Assembly: GCA_032716605.1 (NCBI GenBank)
Contig: CM064495.1
Span: 24,521,760-24,585,759, forward strand
Length of the DNA stretch: 64,000 bases
Source: Paralithodes platypus
Lineage: Eukaryota; Arthropoda; Malacostraca; Decapoda; Lithodidae
Reading direction: 5' to 3'
Within the stretch, counting starts at the first letter, position 1; the number at the start of each line of letters is the position of its first letter. Under the pieces are notes generated by a model that saw only the letters and a list, made by a program, of their open reading frames with translations, was not told where the DNA came from and searched no databases. Below, piece by piece: positions 9,872-19,789 of this stretch. Position numbers and translations under genes: made by a program.

Positions 9872-10000
9872 GCGGTGTGACTGGCCAGCACCGGTCAGTG
9901 TGTCGATCTTGAAGTCATCGTTGTCGACTATAGCGATAGCAGGCTTACCCTCAGCTAGTTCGAAGGGGCAATCAGATGAGCACTTGAGGTCATTGACCAC
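9077..10000 (-). CDS. chimeric frame: Academ segment fused to LINE reverse transcriptase C-terminus
   Basis: Residues 1 to about 43 are Academ protein (FELAEGKPAIAIVDNDDF). From about residue 47 (LNDKRNEAIELLNSDL) the frame is LINE, with the thumb and connection of a Jockey/CR1-type reverse transcriptase (SLNILGVSFS, CPCIEYCSHVWGGSS, LPESVFPSSYDLN) but no catalytic palm. The fusion is an accident of insertion: the LINE happens to be in phase. I infer no function for the joint product. Confidence 0.68.
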   Translation of the reverse strand: MVNDLKCSSDCPFELAEGKPAIAIVDNDDFKIDTLTGAGQSHRSQQSLNDKRNEAIELLNSDLNTISNWGRENLVNFNASKTQFLHLSTRQDLPADYPLFFNNTKINPSSSLNILGVSFSSALIWKDHITSLAKAASQKLGVLNRLRGFFSPAQLLALYRGIVCPCIEYCSHVWGGSSHTALLDKVERKAFRIINSRPLTNSLQSLSLRRNVASLSLFYRYYNNQCSSELSQCIPPPLRRARGTRLATQSHPYSVQLSNPRVKRYSQTFFYSTAELWNSLPESVFPSSYDLNCFKLCVSRHFGSNVP

Positions 10001-10009
10001 CCAAAAATC

Positions 10010-10930
10010 TCACAGCATAAGTACGTCATTGTAACTGATGCCCAGTCCATCTTTGTGCATTATGTCGACTATCTCCCTACTCTTGGTCAGTCCATGTAGC
10101 AAGACAGAGAGATTGATCTCAAATGCAGTGCGTTTTCCAGTGATGTAGCTTGTGAGGATAGATGCAATCGATCGGACGGATGGACTGTCATCAATTGCAG
10201 ACTTATTTGGGTGTTTCAGCCATGTGAGCAGCTTCAGCAGGAGCTCACTGAGGTCTTCTTCTCTCTCCAACTCGTGTATATATGGGAGCCAGGGAATAGT
10301 ATTTGTCCTGATGACTTGCTCTTTGAGTCGTGCCGCAACATTCATCACCAACTGATCATTGCTGACACCCAATGAAGATATTGCCGCCTCGATGTATGTA
10401 CCTGCTGCTGTTGTATCATATACCAGTTCACTCACATTCTTTTGAATGCGTTCATGAAATCCGATGTCTTCCCCAAATTCATTGACGAGAATTTCCTTTA
10501 AGTAGCTGGATTTTACTACTGAGTTATGTCCGTGATTTGAGATAATGCGCTTATAGTCCTGCAGCAGGCCTTGCAGTGTGCGAATTTCATGGTCTTTGCA
10601 GATGATTTGACGAATATGATGAAAGAAGAGAGCTTGGGCCTCTCGGAGGTTTACACGCTGCAGATGTTGAGTGCTTTCATCTGAAAGGGGCTTGTGGTCG
10701 CTTACATATTTGCGCCAGCACGCACGATGGTAGCGGATTTCCAACCCAAATGCTGTTTGACTATCTGGGATGGATGCAATCAGAGTGTCAAGTCTCAATC
10801 TCATGACCTCATCTTCCAGACGGACAGTATGTAACTTGAATTTAGTCCAGGCATCTACTGTTGATTGGAGTAAAATCTGCTTGTCACGAACACTACTCTT
10901 GTATGGGGCCCTTTCATGCACCACACACAT
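10010..10930 (-). pseudogene. Academ-type protein, middle part, 306 codons
   Basis: This continues the N-terminal piece in another phase (RDKQILLQST, EIRYHRACWRKYVSD). The C/H pattern around YHRACW could finish the zinc finger. The frame ends at a TGA (10012-10010). Directly after it the same phase continues with DFWVVNDLKCSSDCPFEL and PAIAIVDNDDFKIDTLTG, so the stop looks like a point change in a once continuous protein. The acidic IVDNDDFKID stretch may hold an early catalytic Asp of the transposase; that is inference. Confidence 0.62.
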
Positions 10931-11241
10931 AGAGTCTTATCGTGAAGGACACCCATACTGGAGCGTAGCCTTTTAGGTGCACTGGCCTCTGGGGAAGGGT
11001 CTTGTTGATCTAATGCTTCATCTCTTTCAAGACGTTCCTCGGATTTGTGTTTGCATTTTTCGGCTTGAGAGAGCTTGCGCTTGCTGGATAATGATGCGTA
11101 ACAAGTGCTATGCATGTGGTGACCCTTTGGTCCCTTCTCCCAATCCACATTTTCATGTATATGTTGAAACTTATCAAGTTCTTTCCATTGTAAAGACTTT
11201 TCCCGGATGGATTCCCACTTCTCAGGTGTAATGTTTTCCAA
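10855..11241 (-). pseudogene. Academ-type protein, Cys/His-rich N-terminal part
   Basis: The frame reads ENVDWEKGPKGHHMHSTCY, SSKRKLSQAEK, then CVWCMKG. The same frame extends upstream of its ATG with CILLCGKRC, so the original start lay further 5' and is lost or in another exon. Cys and His pairs spaced this way fit the multi-Cys zinc finger described for Academ proteins. Just after CVWCMKGP the reading shifts by one base into the next frame (10930). Confidence 0.6.
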
Positions 11242-11429
11242 ACGATCATCTGCGGTACATCGCTTACCACAGAGTAAAATGCACTCATATTAATTTAATG
11301 TCTTGTCTGGTAACTCTTCACTCTCTCTTGTATTATCCATTATTTCGGTCACTTCACAAGTCGGCGATTTTCATCAGATGGGCATGCGATCCATCTGAAA
11401 CAGTAAAAAAGTAATATTAGACATACACC

Positions 11430-11866
11430 GCAGGCAGAGAACAACAGTGATGATAGCAGCGAAAGTGAGGACAGTGATTCTGATAGTGGCTCATAGAGTG
11501 AATCATGTAGTGACAGCGAAGTGGCAGATTAGTATGTACAATTAGTATAATACAATACAATAACAATACAATATACAATACAATACAATACAATAACCAT
11601 TCCAGTGGATTTGTAATGCCAGAATTAGTGAAAAAGAACACCTCATTCGTCCTTGTAGCTCATCTGATGCCAGAGATATTACATTTCATGTTTTTCAAGA
11701 TGGCGTTGGCGGCCAGTTTGAATATTGGGCTCTAGCAGAGTTAGCCGTCATTTTTCAGAGGGACATAGGAGCTAATTTTCCTTTAAAATGGTTCAGGTTG
11801 TCAAATCCATCGAGAGAAAAAGGTAGGAACAAAATGGTCACGGATTCCAAGCAAATGACCCTACTA
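11430..11866 (-). repeat. right terminal inverted repeat of element 2
   Basis: Matches 5546-5962 in inverse over its whole length. It carries an inverted copy of the acidic-tail coding stretch with one in-frame stop (TAG near 11494), which is not used as coding sequence on this side. Confidence 0.88.
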
Positions 11867-11869
11867 TAA

Positions 11870-12536
11870 GTTCTTTCTGATTTATTAGAAGTAGGGAGTC
11901 GGTATTTCTAGGCTAGTCATAATGAATACAATACAGTGTCCCTTAAAAATGACAGAGTGGCGACCACGAAGATGATGAGTCTCCCAGGTGTGAGAGATTG
12001 CAGTTTGAGAGGTAACATTATTCTGGGCGACGAAGATGGCATCGGGTACCTCATAGGGCGAGGCGATGAGAATCATAAGGTCTTGCAGGGTTACTGGTGT
12101 GATACATAGGGTCTGACACACAGGTGGCTAAGTCTATGGTAGAGGTTTTGGTGGCAATGTGGAGGTGCTCGTAAAATACTCAGCGTTGCTGTTCGGAAAA
12201 GCAGCTGGGGCCTTTGAGGACTTGTCCAGTTCGAGACTCAGTTTTGCTGCTGAAAGATGTAGCTTTCAATATTCTTAAAATCATTTATGGTACAGGTATT
12301 GCTAGCCTACCTAACTTGTATTTGTTAGCAAGTAGTGATGGTAGTTTGGCTGGAGTTGAGTGACGGCATAGTGTGGGGGAAGAAAGAAATGCGCGAAGCT
12401 GGGAAGCGGGCAGTGGCTAACTCGTTATTAACTCCAGTTATGTCATGGTAGTTTTGGATTACATGTGTTTTTGATATCCCCTTCTTCTATGATGAGAGCT
12501 GAGAAGGGGAATCTATTTTTCATTGGGATATCATAA
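11870..12536. other. non-coding DNA, nothing recognised
   Basis: No frame that resembles a known family and no repeat match in the window. A 78-codon minus frame at 11885-12121 has no features I recognise. Confidence 0.5.
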
Positions 12537-12785
12537 TTAACCCATCCAACCCCAGAGTCGAGACATGTTCAACGGCTATTTATGTAACGCTCAGCCCCAG
12601 CGTCGATACCGTATTGACGGCACTCTCGCCCTTATTTACCCCTGTTATAGGGGTAAACAAGGATCCCCAGATGACCTCGGTGAGTGCTTTCATGCATGTA
12701 TTGCTTCATTACTAACCCATACCATGTCTTTTCAGGAAAAAAAAAACTTCGAAATTTGCCTGGGTTCTGGGTGTCAATCAATAAT

Positions 12786-13088
12786 ATTTAATAGGGCCCC
12801 TTCATCATTGACGACTTCGCCTATTAACATTAATAGTCTCCATTCAACATCCTGCGCCAGCAATTTGAATAACCCGCGCGGAAGATTATGGAGTACTCAT
12901 CACAAGTGCACGCCTAATTCCCTTATGGGATCGTCATTTTGATTGGGTACCCTACAGAAAAAAACTGTAAAAAATAAAAAAGAAAAGATAATTCAATATC
13001 TGTTATCATATGACTTGCCATATACATGGATTTCTCATGATTTGCTCCCCCGATACCAGGCCCCCTAGCGGCCATCCTCATTCTTCCT
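12786..13088 (+). repeat. left inverted terminal repeat of the DIRS element
   Basis: From 'atttaatagggcccc' to 'cggccatcctc', this is the inverse of 20564-20814 plus 22866-22905. The two diverge by scattered substitutions only. Confidence 0.85.
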
Positions 13089-13089
13089 T

Positions 13090-14231
13090 CTTCCGCGTCC
13101 CTCCCGATCACAGGGCTTGCGCCGTGTCCGCTTCATTCGACGTTCGCAGAGCTTCTAGTGAGTCCTTACTCATTTGTATATATCTGTGTTGCAGTAACAA
13201 GGTTTAGATTAGCTAGCACGGCTGCCAGATTGGTCGGTCCGCAGGAAGAGTGTGTTAAAATAGGGTACCATTGTCACAGGCGTCCAGGAGTTCCGGATGG
13301 GTGGACCGCGTGTGTTGTTTATTTGTGTATGACGCCTTAGCTGTTGTGTTTACTTAGCTAGAAGGCGACCACGCTACAAGGCATGATACAGACTGTCATT
13401 ATTGAGGATAGTACATGCCACTATCTACATTTATCAGCAAATGCTCTGGTTTAAGGGTGTCTGCACGTGGTGCTCCACCTTCCAGGGTTCGTGTTTTGCT
13501 TAGGCCCCTTGATAAGGCCTCCCTCTACATGGTGAGGCTGTGGTTCTCGAGCGTCTTCGGCTGGGATGTCTTCGGTTACGTGGTCGTCATAATTAGAGGT
13601 CTCCATCATAGGCTACAGGTAATTTAGGTGTCTAAATTTTTCTGTTGTTATTGATTACGTTGTTTTCCCCCTGTGTTGGTTCTGGCATGCGAGCTCGAAC
13701 CTTTGGGGCATGGGAGACGTCCCTATATGTAATGATGCATTTTATTTTATGTGTGTGGGACTGCAGGAAAAGGGCTGTGCCATCCCTGTTTCCCGGCAGT
13801 TTTTGTCTGTTCCAGCGGGCCCGTGCGTTGGGTCCAAGTAATCCGCCTCTGGCGGATAGGAACATTCAGAAGATCCCGGCGTGGTTTGGCTGAACCACAC
13901 TCTCCCGGCAGAATTGCATTCCTACCAGGGCCACCATCTCGGCTCGCCGAGGGAACTCACCCTGTCTGGCCTAGTGACACATACCGACGTCATCGCCCGC
14001 TGCGACATCAGTCAAATGTTCACTACGTGATATATTAGTTTTGCAAACTGGTTAGTTACAGTCACAACTTAATGAGGTCAAGGGACCTGTGACGCTTGTC
14101 ACAGGTAAGTTTGTGAGAAACTCAGCTAGACAGATCCGGCAGAAGGTTAGAATAAGTTGTGCACTTTTCACTAAGTTTCCGGCAGATTTGAGATAGGATG
14201 TATAATACCTCGCAGGTTATCCTTATGAGCA
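13090..14231 (+). other. non-coding 5' region of the DIRS element
   Basis: Between the left repeat and the first coding frame. No frame over 100 codons; probably leader and promoter sequence of the element. Confidence 0.5.
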
Positions 14232-15038
14232 TTGATTCCTAGACATTTTCTTTCCAGGCCCCCAGACTACTTCTCCGGCGGAGTTGGCCATCGGATCCCG
14301 ACGGAGGAGGGGACTCTCTCTTTGAACAGCACTATGCCCAGATTTGATCTTTGTGCTACACCCACTTGTTCCCTCTTACCAGTGTTTGCTCATACTTTCT
14401 GCACTAAATGTGTCAAGTGTCTCGATCGCTCACGCGGCGTGTGGTTTTCGAAAAAGTGCGCCGTTTGTTCAGAATTAAAGTCCGCCTTGTTAGCTAAAAC
14501 AGACCTTTCATGTTTGGCGGCTTTACATGAAGTTAAAGCGACATTCAATACATACGCTAAAGATATTGCCCATAAAGCCCTCCAGTGTGATGATGAGGTC
14601 CTATGGGAAAAGCTTATTATAAAATCACCTTTAGTAAAGCCCGGTCCCTCTAAAGCGGTCAGACCTAAGGTCAAAACTAAAGTCATAAGCAAAGAATATG
14701 TCAATAGTAGTAGTGAGAGCGATGTCACAGAGGTCCCCTCCTCGGCCCGTGCCACGCGGCGGAAGTCGAAGTCCAGATTGAAGTCCCCACGGCAACGCGT
14801 TCACCACTCTACCTCGGACTCTTCGAGGTCGCACAAACGCCGACAAGAAGAGTATACCTCTTCAAGCAGCCGGCGGGAGTCCCACCAACTGTCACCGCCC
14901 TCTGACTCTCAGACACCCACTACTAGTGAAGAACATTCTAGGCATGTCACTTCTGATGTAACGTTTGCAATACCAAAATTATCTCTAGTTCCCCGGGGTG
15001 TGAAATCAACAGGCCATAGTAGGGTACTGGCCGATTAA
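14232..15038 (+). CDS. DIRS Gag-like protein, N-terminal part
   Basis: The likely start is the internal Met near 14334 (MPRFDLCATPTC). The first ~50 residues contain spaced Cys (CATPTC, CTKCVKC, CAVC), a probable zinc-binding head, followed by a Ser/Arg-rich basic stretch (SSESDVTEV, RRKSKSRLKS). The frame ends at TAA (15036-15038). The next frame begins 39 nt later in the same phase with no other stop between, so one stop codon divides a single protein. Confidence 0.65.
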   Translation: MIPRHFLSRPPDYFSGGVGHRIPTEEGTLSLNSTMPRFDLCATPTCSLLPVFAHTFCTKCVKCLDRSRGVWFSKKCAVCSELKSALLAKTDLSCLAALHEVKATFNTYAKDIAHKALQCDDEVLWEKLIIKSPLVKPGPSKAVRPKVKTKVISKEYVNSSSESDVTEVPSSARATRRKSKSRLKSPRQRVHHSTSDSSRSHKRRQEEYTSSSSRRESHQLSPPSDSQTPTTSEEHSRHVTSDVTFAIPKLSLVPRGVKSTGHSRVLAD

Positions 15039-15077
15039 TTTAGGGGTCGTCCGGCGGAGGCACAAATTATCTCTCTG

Positions 15078-16889
15078 ATGGATCAGGACCCCCAGCCCTT
15101 GGCGGCAGGAGGTTACTGGCGCCATCCAGAACCTTCACTCAATGTCACTCTAGAACAGACTGAGGATAGCAACACCAACGTGTTGCCATCTTCGGTGCCT
15201 GATTTGTCTTGGCCCCCTAGGGATCACGAGGATTCTCAAGAGTTAGGATCACATGAACTCTTGGAGCAGAGTGAGGAGCCGGCGGATCCTATGTTCTCCC
15301 CGGCTCCTCAGTTGCTTCCAAGTAATTATTCTGAAGCTAGTTCAAATTCATCCAAAGATCCCTCAAGACAATGGATGACTTCGGACCAGGTAAATGACTT
15401 ATTACATAAGGTGTTACAGCAGTACCAACTCCCTACCTTGTCAGATCAGCCGGTTATTACCTCAACTGCTCCCGCTAGTACTTCTGTAGTGAGACCATTA
15501 GATCTTCCGTCAATTTTGACGTCATCCCCAACCCCAGTGGTGGCAACGACCCCAGGTCCTGTAGGACCGGCGGCGTTAGCTATGTCCAACCTGAGGGTGA
15601 TTACTGACGTTCAACCGCCCCCCTTAGACAAGTTACCGGTGAGGAAAGGCCCTATGCCTCTCCTCTATGGTACTGATTGCTCGTGGGTACCTGTAGTACC
15701 AGAGAATCCTCTTATAGCTCAACCATCTGTGTCAGGAGACCCTCCAGTCCCCATAGAATGGTCCATAGAGATCAATAAGAATCGAAAATTTAGGGCTAAA
15801 GACGAGACAGGGAGGGTGCTAGATGTTCTTATTAAAGGTGTACCTAGTCCCCTTAATCCATCATATTTTGTGTATTCAGCTGCTCCGGCAGTCCCTTCCG
15901 CCGCTTCTGCACGACTTTTCGCTGACTGGTCGAAGGCTGATGGCATCAATGATGTCAAGGCCTTAAATGCTATTACGCCGGAGTTGGCTACAACCCCGGC
16001 TCTGGACCAAGCTCAGAACCCAGTCCTGCAGATGCGGCAAGTAGGAGCCGGCCCGTGGTTGGATTGGGAACTTGAGGCCCAGGTATTTGCCACTACTATT
16101 ACATCCAAAGTGTCACATCAAATTCCCCAAGAGAGTCACACTTATTTTTCTCTACCAGTGTCCAAAGCAGAAGGAGTACCACCAGCCTTACTAACTTTTC
16201 TGGCGGCCCCCAAAGTATCATTGCATGCCTTAGATGATCCCTTTTCTCCACCACCACCAGCTCACTTGGAGCGAGATTTTAGGTTACGAAATAAAGCTTA
16301 CCGGATGTTCTCTCAATACTTGGTGAGCCATCAAGTAGCCGCCTCGCTAGCACGTACGATCTCGGCCGTCACTGACCCCCAAATTCGGAGAGCCATAGAG
16401 CTGTCTCGTAGACTGTCACTTCAAAATGCCATTCAGTCCCTAGGCGACATTAGAATCGTGATTTTGGAGGCGGTACGAGCTCGCCAAGACTTGAGAGTGC
16501 ATCTGGTAAAGAAGTTGCCGGCGGACAGAGGTCGCCGGGTGACTCTATCCCCGGTGCTTACGGCCACGCTTCTTAACACTGAAACTTGGAGCTTAGTATT
16601 TAATTTGGTAAGCGGTTGGAAACAGGTTACCTCCCAAGTGAGGAAGGACCCCCTCAAGAAACCCTTTCAGAAATCAAGGGGCGGTCACAAGCAGTACCAA
16701 CCACATCCTAAACAGTCATCTCGAGACCCCAGACTACCCCCTCAGCAGGGAGGTTCTCAGTACAAAACCAAACAAGGTAAGCCTCACGGGTATAAAGGTA
16801 AGGCCCCATATAAAGGTCATCCGAACACTGCACAAGCCAAAACTAATCAAGCGTCCGATGCCAACACACCTCCCCCTCCAAAAAACTAA
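15078..16889 (+). CDS. DIRS Gag-like protein, main part, 603 codons
   Basis: In phase with the preceding frame. It is Pro/Ser-rich at first; residues ~330-520 form an alpha-helical-looking segment (RNKAYRMFSQYLVSHQVAASLA, ILEAVRARQDLRVHL) of the kind seen in DIRS Gag. The C-terminus is Lys/Gln/Gly-rich and basic (KKPFQKSRGGHKQY, GKPHGYKGKAPYKG), as expected for RNA binding. Its end overlaps the start of the 971-codon frame by 32 nt. Confidence 0.65.
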   Translation: MDQDPQPLAAGGYWRHPEPSLNVTLEQTEDSNTNVLPSSVPDLSWPPRDHEDSQELGSHELLEQSEEPADPMFSPAPQLLPSNYSEASSNSSKDPSRQWMTSDQVNDLLHKVLQQYQLPTLSDQPVITSTAPASTSVVRPLDLPSILTSSPTPVVATTPGPVGPAALAMSNLRVITDVQPPPLDKLPVRKGPMPLLYGTDCSWVPVVPENPLIAQPSVSGDPPVPIEWSIEINKNRKFRAKDETGRVLDVLIKGVPSPLNPSYFVYSAAPAVPSAASARLFADWSKADGINDVKALNAITPELATTPALDQAQNPVLQMRQVGAGPWLDWELEAQVFATTITSKVSHQIPQESHTYFSLPVSKAEGVPPALLTFLAAPKVSLHALDDPFSPPPPAHLERDFRLRNKAYRMFSQYLVSHQVAASLARTISAVTDPQIRRAIELSRRLSLQNAIQSLGDIRIVILEAVRARQDLRVHLVKKLPADRGRRVTLSPVLTATLLNTETWSLVFNLVSGWKQVTSQVRKDPLKKPFQKSRGGHKQYQPHPKQSSRDPRLPPQQGGSQYKTKQGKPHGYKGKAPYKGHPNTAQAKTNQASDANTPPPPKN

Positions 16890-19773
16890 CCACTCAGCCT
16901 CCCCACATCCTGGAGTTGAGCTCAAAGACCCGGGATTGGGAAGTGGCCGTGACGGACGATCCCCGGTTGCACCTGGGGTCGTTCCATTCATTCCGCTCAG
17001 CCTGGGCCAAGCATACCTGGGCCAGAAAAGTAGTGAGCAAAGGAATTACCTGGCGATGGTTCCGGCGGCCCCGACTGCGTCAGCCGCAGGAGTATACCCC
17101 AGTGTCTCAGGCGGAGGAGGCCGTAGTATAAGAAATGATTGCCAAACGAGTCCTTATCCCAGGCAATGCATCCCAACTAGTTTTCACGTCACATCTCTTT
17201 TTAGTGCCAAAAAGGGACAGTGTGCAGATGCGACCAGTTCTAGATCTCTCGTAACTGAACAAATTTATAGAGAATTCACCCTTCAGGATGCTGACGATAC
17301 AGCAACTCAGACTCGCACTCCCGCCGCAAGGTTGGATGTGTTCGATCGATCTCAAAAATGCCTATTGGCATGTCCCTATAAACAAGAGGTTCCAAAAGTT
17401 TCTCGCCTTGAGAATCCGACAAGAGACTTACGTCTGTCAAAGGATGCCATTCGGGCTGAACCTAGCACCAAGAGTTTTCACCAAGCTTGTCAGGCAAGCC
17501 CTTTTACCCTTATTAGTTCAAGGCATACAGGTGTTTTGGTATCTGGACGATTGGCTAGTAGTGGCAAACTCGTTAGAATTATGTCAAGATCATGTCAACC
17601 AAGTATTAAATCATGTACAAGCCCTAGGGTTCAAGGTGAACTTGGCAAAGTCACACCTTGTCCCCTCAAGGACGATTCAGTGGATAGGGCTGATCTGGGA
17701 TACCGCCGCTCTGACTCTTACACAGAGTGCGGACAACCGCAACAGGTTTCGAAGGAAACTGTTCCGGTTCCTCCACAGTCTGGATACGACCAGGAAAACG
17801 TGGGATTCCCTGATCGGTTCTCTCAACTGGATACAATTAACTGTCAAACCAGGCCGACTGAAAACCAAGCGATTAATCCTGGAAGGCAACAAAGTGTTCC
17901 CTCTCTTGCCGGAGAAGAAATTATGGCCAATTCCTCCATTAATCCACAACTTGCTCTCGGCCTGGACCAAGCACGAAGTCCTCTACTCAGTCATGTCATG
18001 GGTTTCTCCCCCACCTACGGTTTGGATAGACACGGACGCCTCGGGGTCCCTGGGGTGGGGATATCAGTCAAGTCTAGGCCACCAGGGACAAGGCATTTGG
18101 GGGGCAAACAGTCAGTCATATATCAACAAGCAGGAGCTTTTAGTTCCCCTGTTCTTTCTCCAAATTCACGGCACGACTTTGAAGAACAAATCAATAGCAT
18201 TGAGAATGGACAATCAAACTGCGGTTTTTTGCATTCAGAAGCAAGGCTCAGTGAGGTCACGAGAGTTGTTGAGAGTTTCAGAACAAATTTTTACCCTAGC
18301 AGACTCGCTAGGGATTCATCTGCATGCCACATACCTCCCCGGCGTAGCGAACGTCTGGGCAGACGCTCTCTCTCGCCGGCGAAGTACTTTAGTAGAATGG
18401 ACAATCAAACAGGCGATCTTCAACAAGATAATTGCAAAGCCAGCCCGTCCACAAGTAGACTTGTTTGCGTCAACGCAGAACCACAGACTGCCACTCTTTC
18501 TGACCCGTCACGGGGTAACCCCGGCGGGGGGACCCGATGCATTGCTGGTGGACTGGAACAAGTGGACCTCGATCTATCTGTTTCCGCCACCAGACTCTGT
18601 GTTAATGTGCAAGGTCATTCACAAACTAAGGATTTACCGGGGCCGTGTAGCGCTGATCGCGCCGCTCTGGCCGGCTCAGGTATGGTACCACCAATTGCAA
18701 CAGTGGTGCCGGACCCTGGTGTCCCTCCCGGTCTCCGCCTTCCACTTGGAAACGATTGGCAACCTTCGGACCTCTCTCAGTTTTGCCTTATGGATATTTT
18801 CTCTGCCAAATGGCTAAATAAATTTGGGCCTAGTGTCACTCAAAAGCTCTTGAATCAGTACACCCCGTCTACCAGGAGACAATATCAATCACATTGGAAA
18901 ACATTTACAATCTGGATTGTGGAATCAAGGCAGACGACTGCTTCGACAGCCTTAGTATTCAAGTACTTAGATTATCTGTTTGAGCAGAAACATTTTTCGG
19001 TTATAACGTTAAAGAATCATCTGTCGGCCATTAGGACCCCCTTCCTTGATCTCACCGGCCTTTCCATACCGCAGGCGGAGGAGAAAGATTTTATGAGGGC
19101 ATGTTTCAAACTTTGTCCTCCTCCTCGCCAACTCATGCCCACCTGGTCCCTTGATAAAGCTTTGGAATTGCTACAATCCCGTAAGTATAATCATGCGCCG
19201 GACTTTGACTCACTTTTTAAGAAAGCGGTTTTTCTCATGGCACTTGACACTGGACACCGGGTATCAGAGCTGGCGGCGATGAGCAACGAACCAAACTGTC
19301 TCAGGTTTGGGAGACTGCACGACCATGTGCAAATCGCGCCGTCTCCCTCATTTATTGCAAAAAATGAACATTCAGACCATGTCTTTTCTGAATTTTCAGT
19401 CCCGGCCCTCAAGAGGGGCCTCATTCATCATATGTTATGTCCTGTGCTAGCGCTCACAAAGTTTATGAGGGCTGCGCAACCTCGCCAACCAGGTGCTTTA
19501 TGGGTGAATCGAACAGGTACGTGTGCTACGAAACGGAAGTTAGCTTCATTAATAGTAGACATTATTAAGGAAAGCAACCCTGGCGTGTTAGGTCGGGCTC
19601 ACGACATCAGGAAGTGGGCGGTGTCTCTCAGATTTTTACAAAATTTTTCAATTGAGGATATTGCTAAGACCCAACTTTGGGCTTCCAACCATACATTCCT
19701 GACACGCTACCTGTCGGTCGCTCTAGATAAACCAAAGCGTACTTGTGTAGCTTTACGGCAACGGGTACAGTAG
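16858..19773 (+). CDS. DIRS tyrosine recombinase (C-terminal third of a 971-codon frame)
   Basis: The recombinase itself occupies roughly residues 640-971 (from about 18780). A SAM-like core-binding region (STRRQYQSHWKTF, LKNHLSAIR) precedes the catalytic domain with Arg801 (DTGHRVSEL), His915 and Arg918 (AHDIRKWA), a His/Trp segment (LWASNHTF) and Tyr951 (TRYLSV). These are the standard residues of the family, so the domain looks intact. The first two thirds run open in +1 phase right through the RT gene. That part may be translated, as DIRS frames often overlap, but its composition (Ser/Arg/Pro-rich) looks like overprint. The true start is uncertain. Confidence 0.78.
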   Translation: MPTHLPLQKTNHSASPHPGVELKDPGLGSGRDGRSPVAPGVVPFIPLSLGQAYLGQKSSEQRNYLAMVPAAPTASAAGVYPSVSGGGGRSIRNDCQTSPYPRQCIPTSFHVTSLFSAKKGQCADATSSRSLVTEQIYREFTLQDADDTATQTRTPAARLDVFDRSQKCLLACPYKQEVPKVSRLENPTRDLRLSKDAIRAEPSTKSFHQACQASPFTLISSRHTGVLVSGRLASSGKLVRIMSRSCQPSIKSCTSPRVQGELGKVTPCPLKDDSVDRADLGYRRSDSYTECGQPQQVSKETVPVPPQSGYDQENVGFPDRFSQLDTINCQTRPTENQAINPGRQQSVPSLAGEEIMANSSINPQLALGLDQARSPLLSHVMGFSPTYGLDRHGRLGVPGVGISVKSRPPGTRHLGGKQSVIYQQAGAFSSPVLSPNSRHDFEEQINSIENGQSNCGFLHSEARLSEVTRVVESFRTNFYPSRLARDSSACHIPPRRSERLGRRSLSPAKYFSRMDNQTGDLQQDNCKASPSTSRLVCVNAEPQTATLSDPSRGNPGGGTRCIAGGLEQVDLDLSVSATRLCVNVQGHSQTKDLPGPCSADRAALAGSGMVPPIATVVPDPGVPPGLRLPLGNDWQPSDLSQFCLMDIFSAKWLNKFGPSVTQKLLNQYTPSTRRQYQSHWKTFTIWIVESRQTTASTALVFKYLDYLFEQKHFSVITLKNHLSAIRTPFLDLTGLSIPQAEEKDFMRACFKLCPPPRQLMPTWSLDKALELLQSRKYNHAPDFDSLFKKAVFLMALDTGHRVSELAAMSNEPNCLRFGRLHDHVQIAPSPSFIAKNEHSDHVFSEFSVPALKRGLIHHMLCPVLALTKFMRAAQPRQPGALWVNRTGTCATKRKLASLIVDIIKESNPGVLGRAHDIRKWAVSLRFLQNFSIEDIAKTQLWASNHTFLTRYLSVALDKPKRTCVALRQRVQ
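16916..18817 (+). pseudogene. DIRS reverse transcriptase / RNase H
   Basis: The open part is 17288-18817 (509 codons). The same phase extends upstream to 16916 but is broken by TAA at 17129-17131 and 17252-17254, the second falling in the conserved DLS.LNKFI stretch. Catalytic residues are intact: SIDLKNAYWH (Asp21 of the open part) and YLDDW (Asp87/Asp88). RNase H follows with WIDTDASGSLGWGY, an Glu in NKQELL, MDNQTAVF and WADALSR. The last ~120 residues (VDLFASTQNHRLPLFL, LFPPPDSVLM, APLWPAQVWY) match the segment that follows RNase H in DIRS proteins and has been compared with Dam-type methyltransferases. I see no clear catalytic motif there. Confidence 0.8.
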
Positions 19774-19789
19774 GTAGTATGTTTTTTAT

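Larger units (their letters stand above)
5546..11866 (-). mobile_element. Academ-type DNA transposon with XPG-like nuclease (element 2)
   Basis: Inverted ends of about 420 bp begin TAGTAGGGTCA on each side and are flanked by TAA (5543-5545 and 11867-11869), a 3-bp target duplication. The minus-strand coding parts in order are: Cys/His-rich N-terminus (11241-10855), middle (10930-10010, continuing past one stop to 9872), a LINE interruption, then the large C-terminal half (8846-6030) with nuclease motifs and an acidic tail (6093-5857). The same motif series as element 1 is present but diverged, so the two are different families. Stops, frameshifts and the LINE show that it is dead. Confidence 0.75.
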
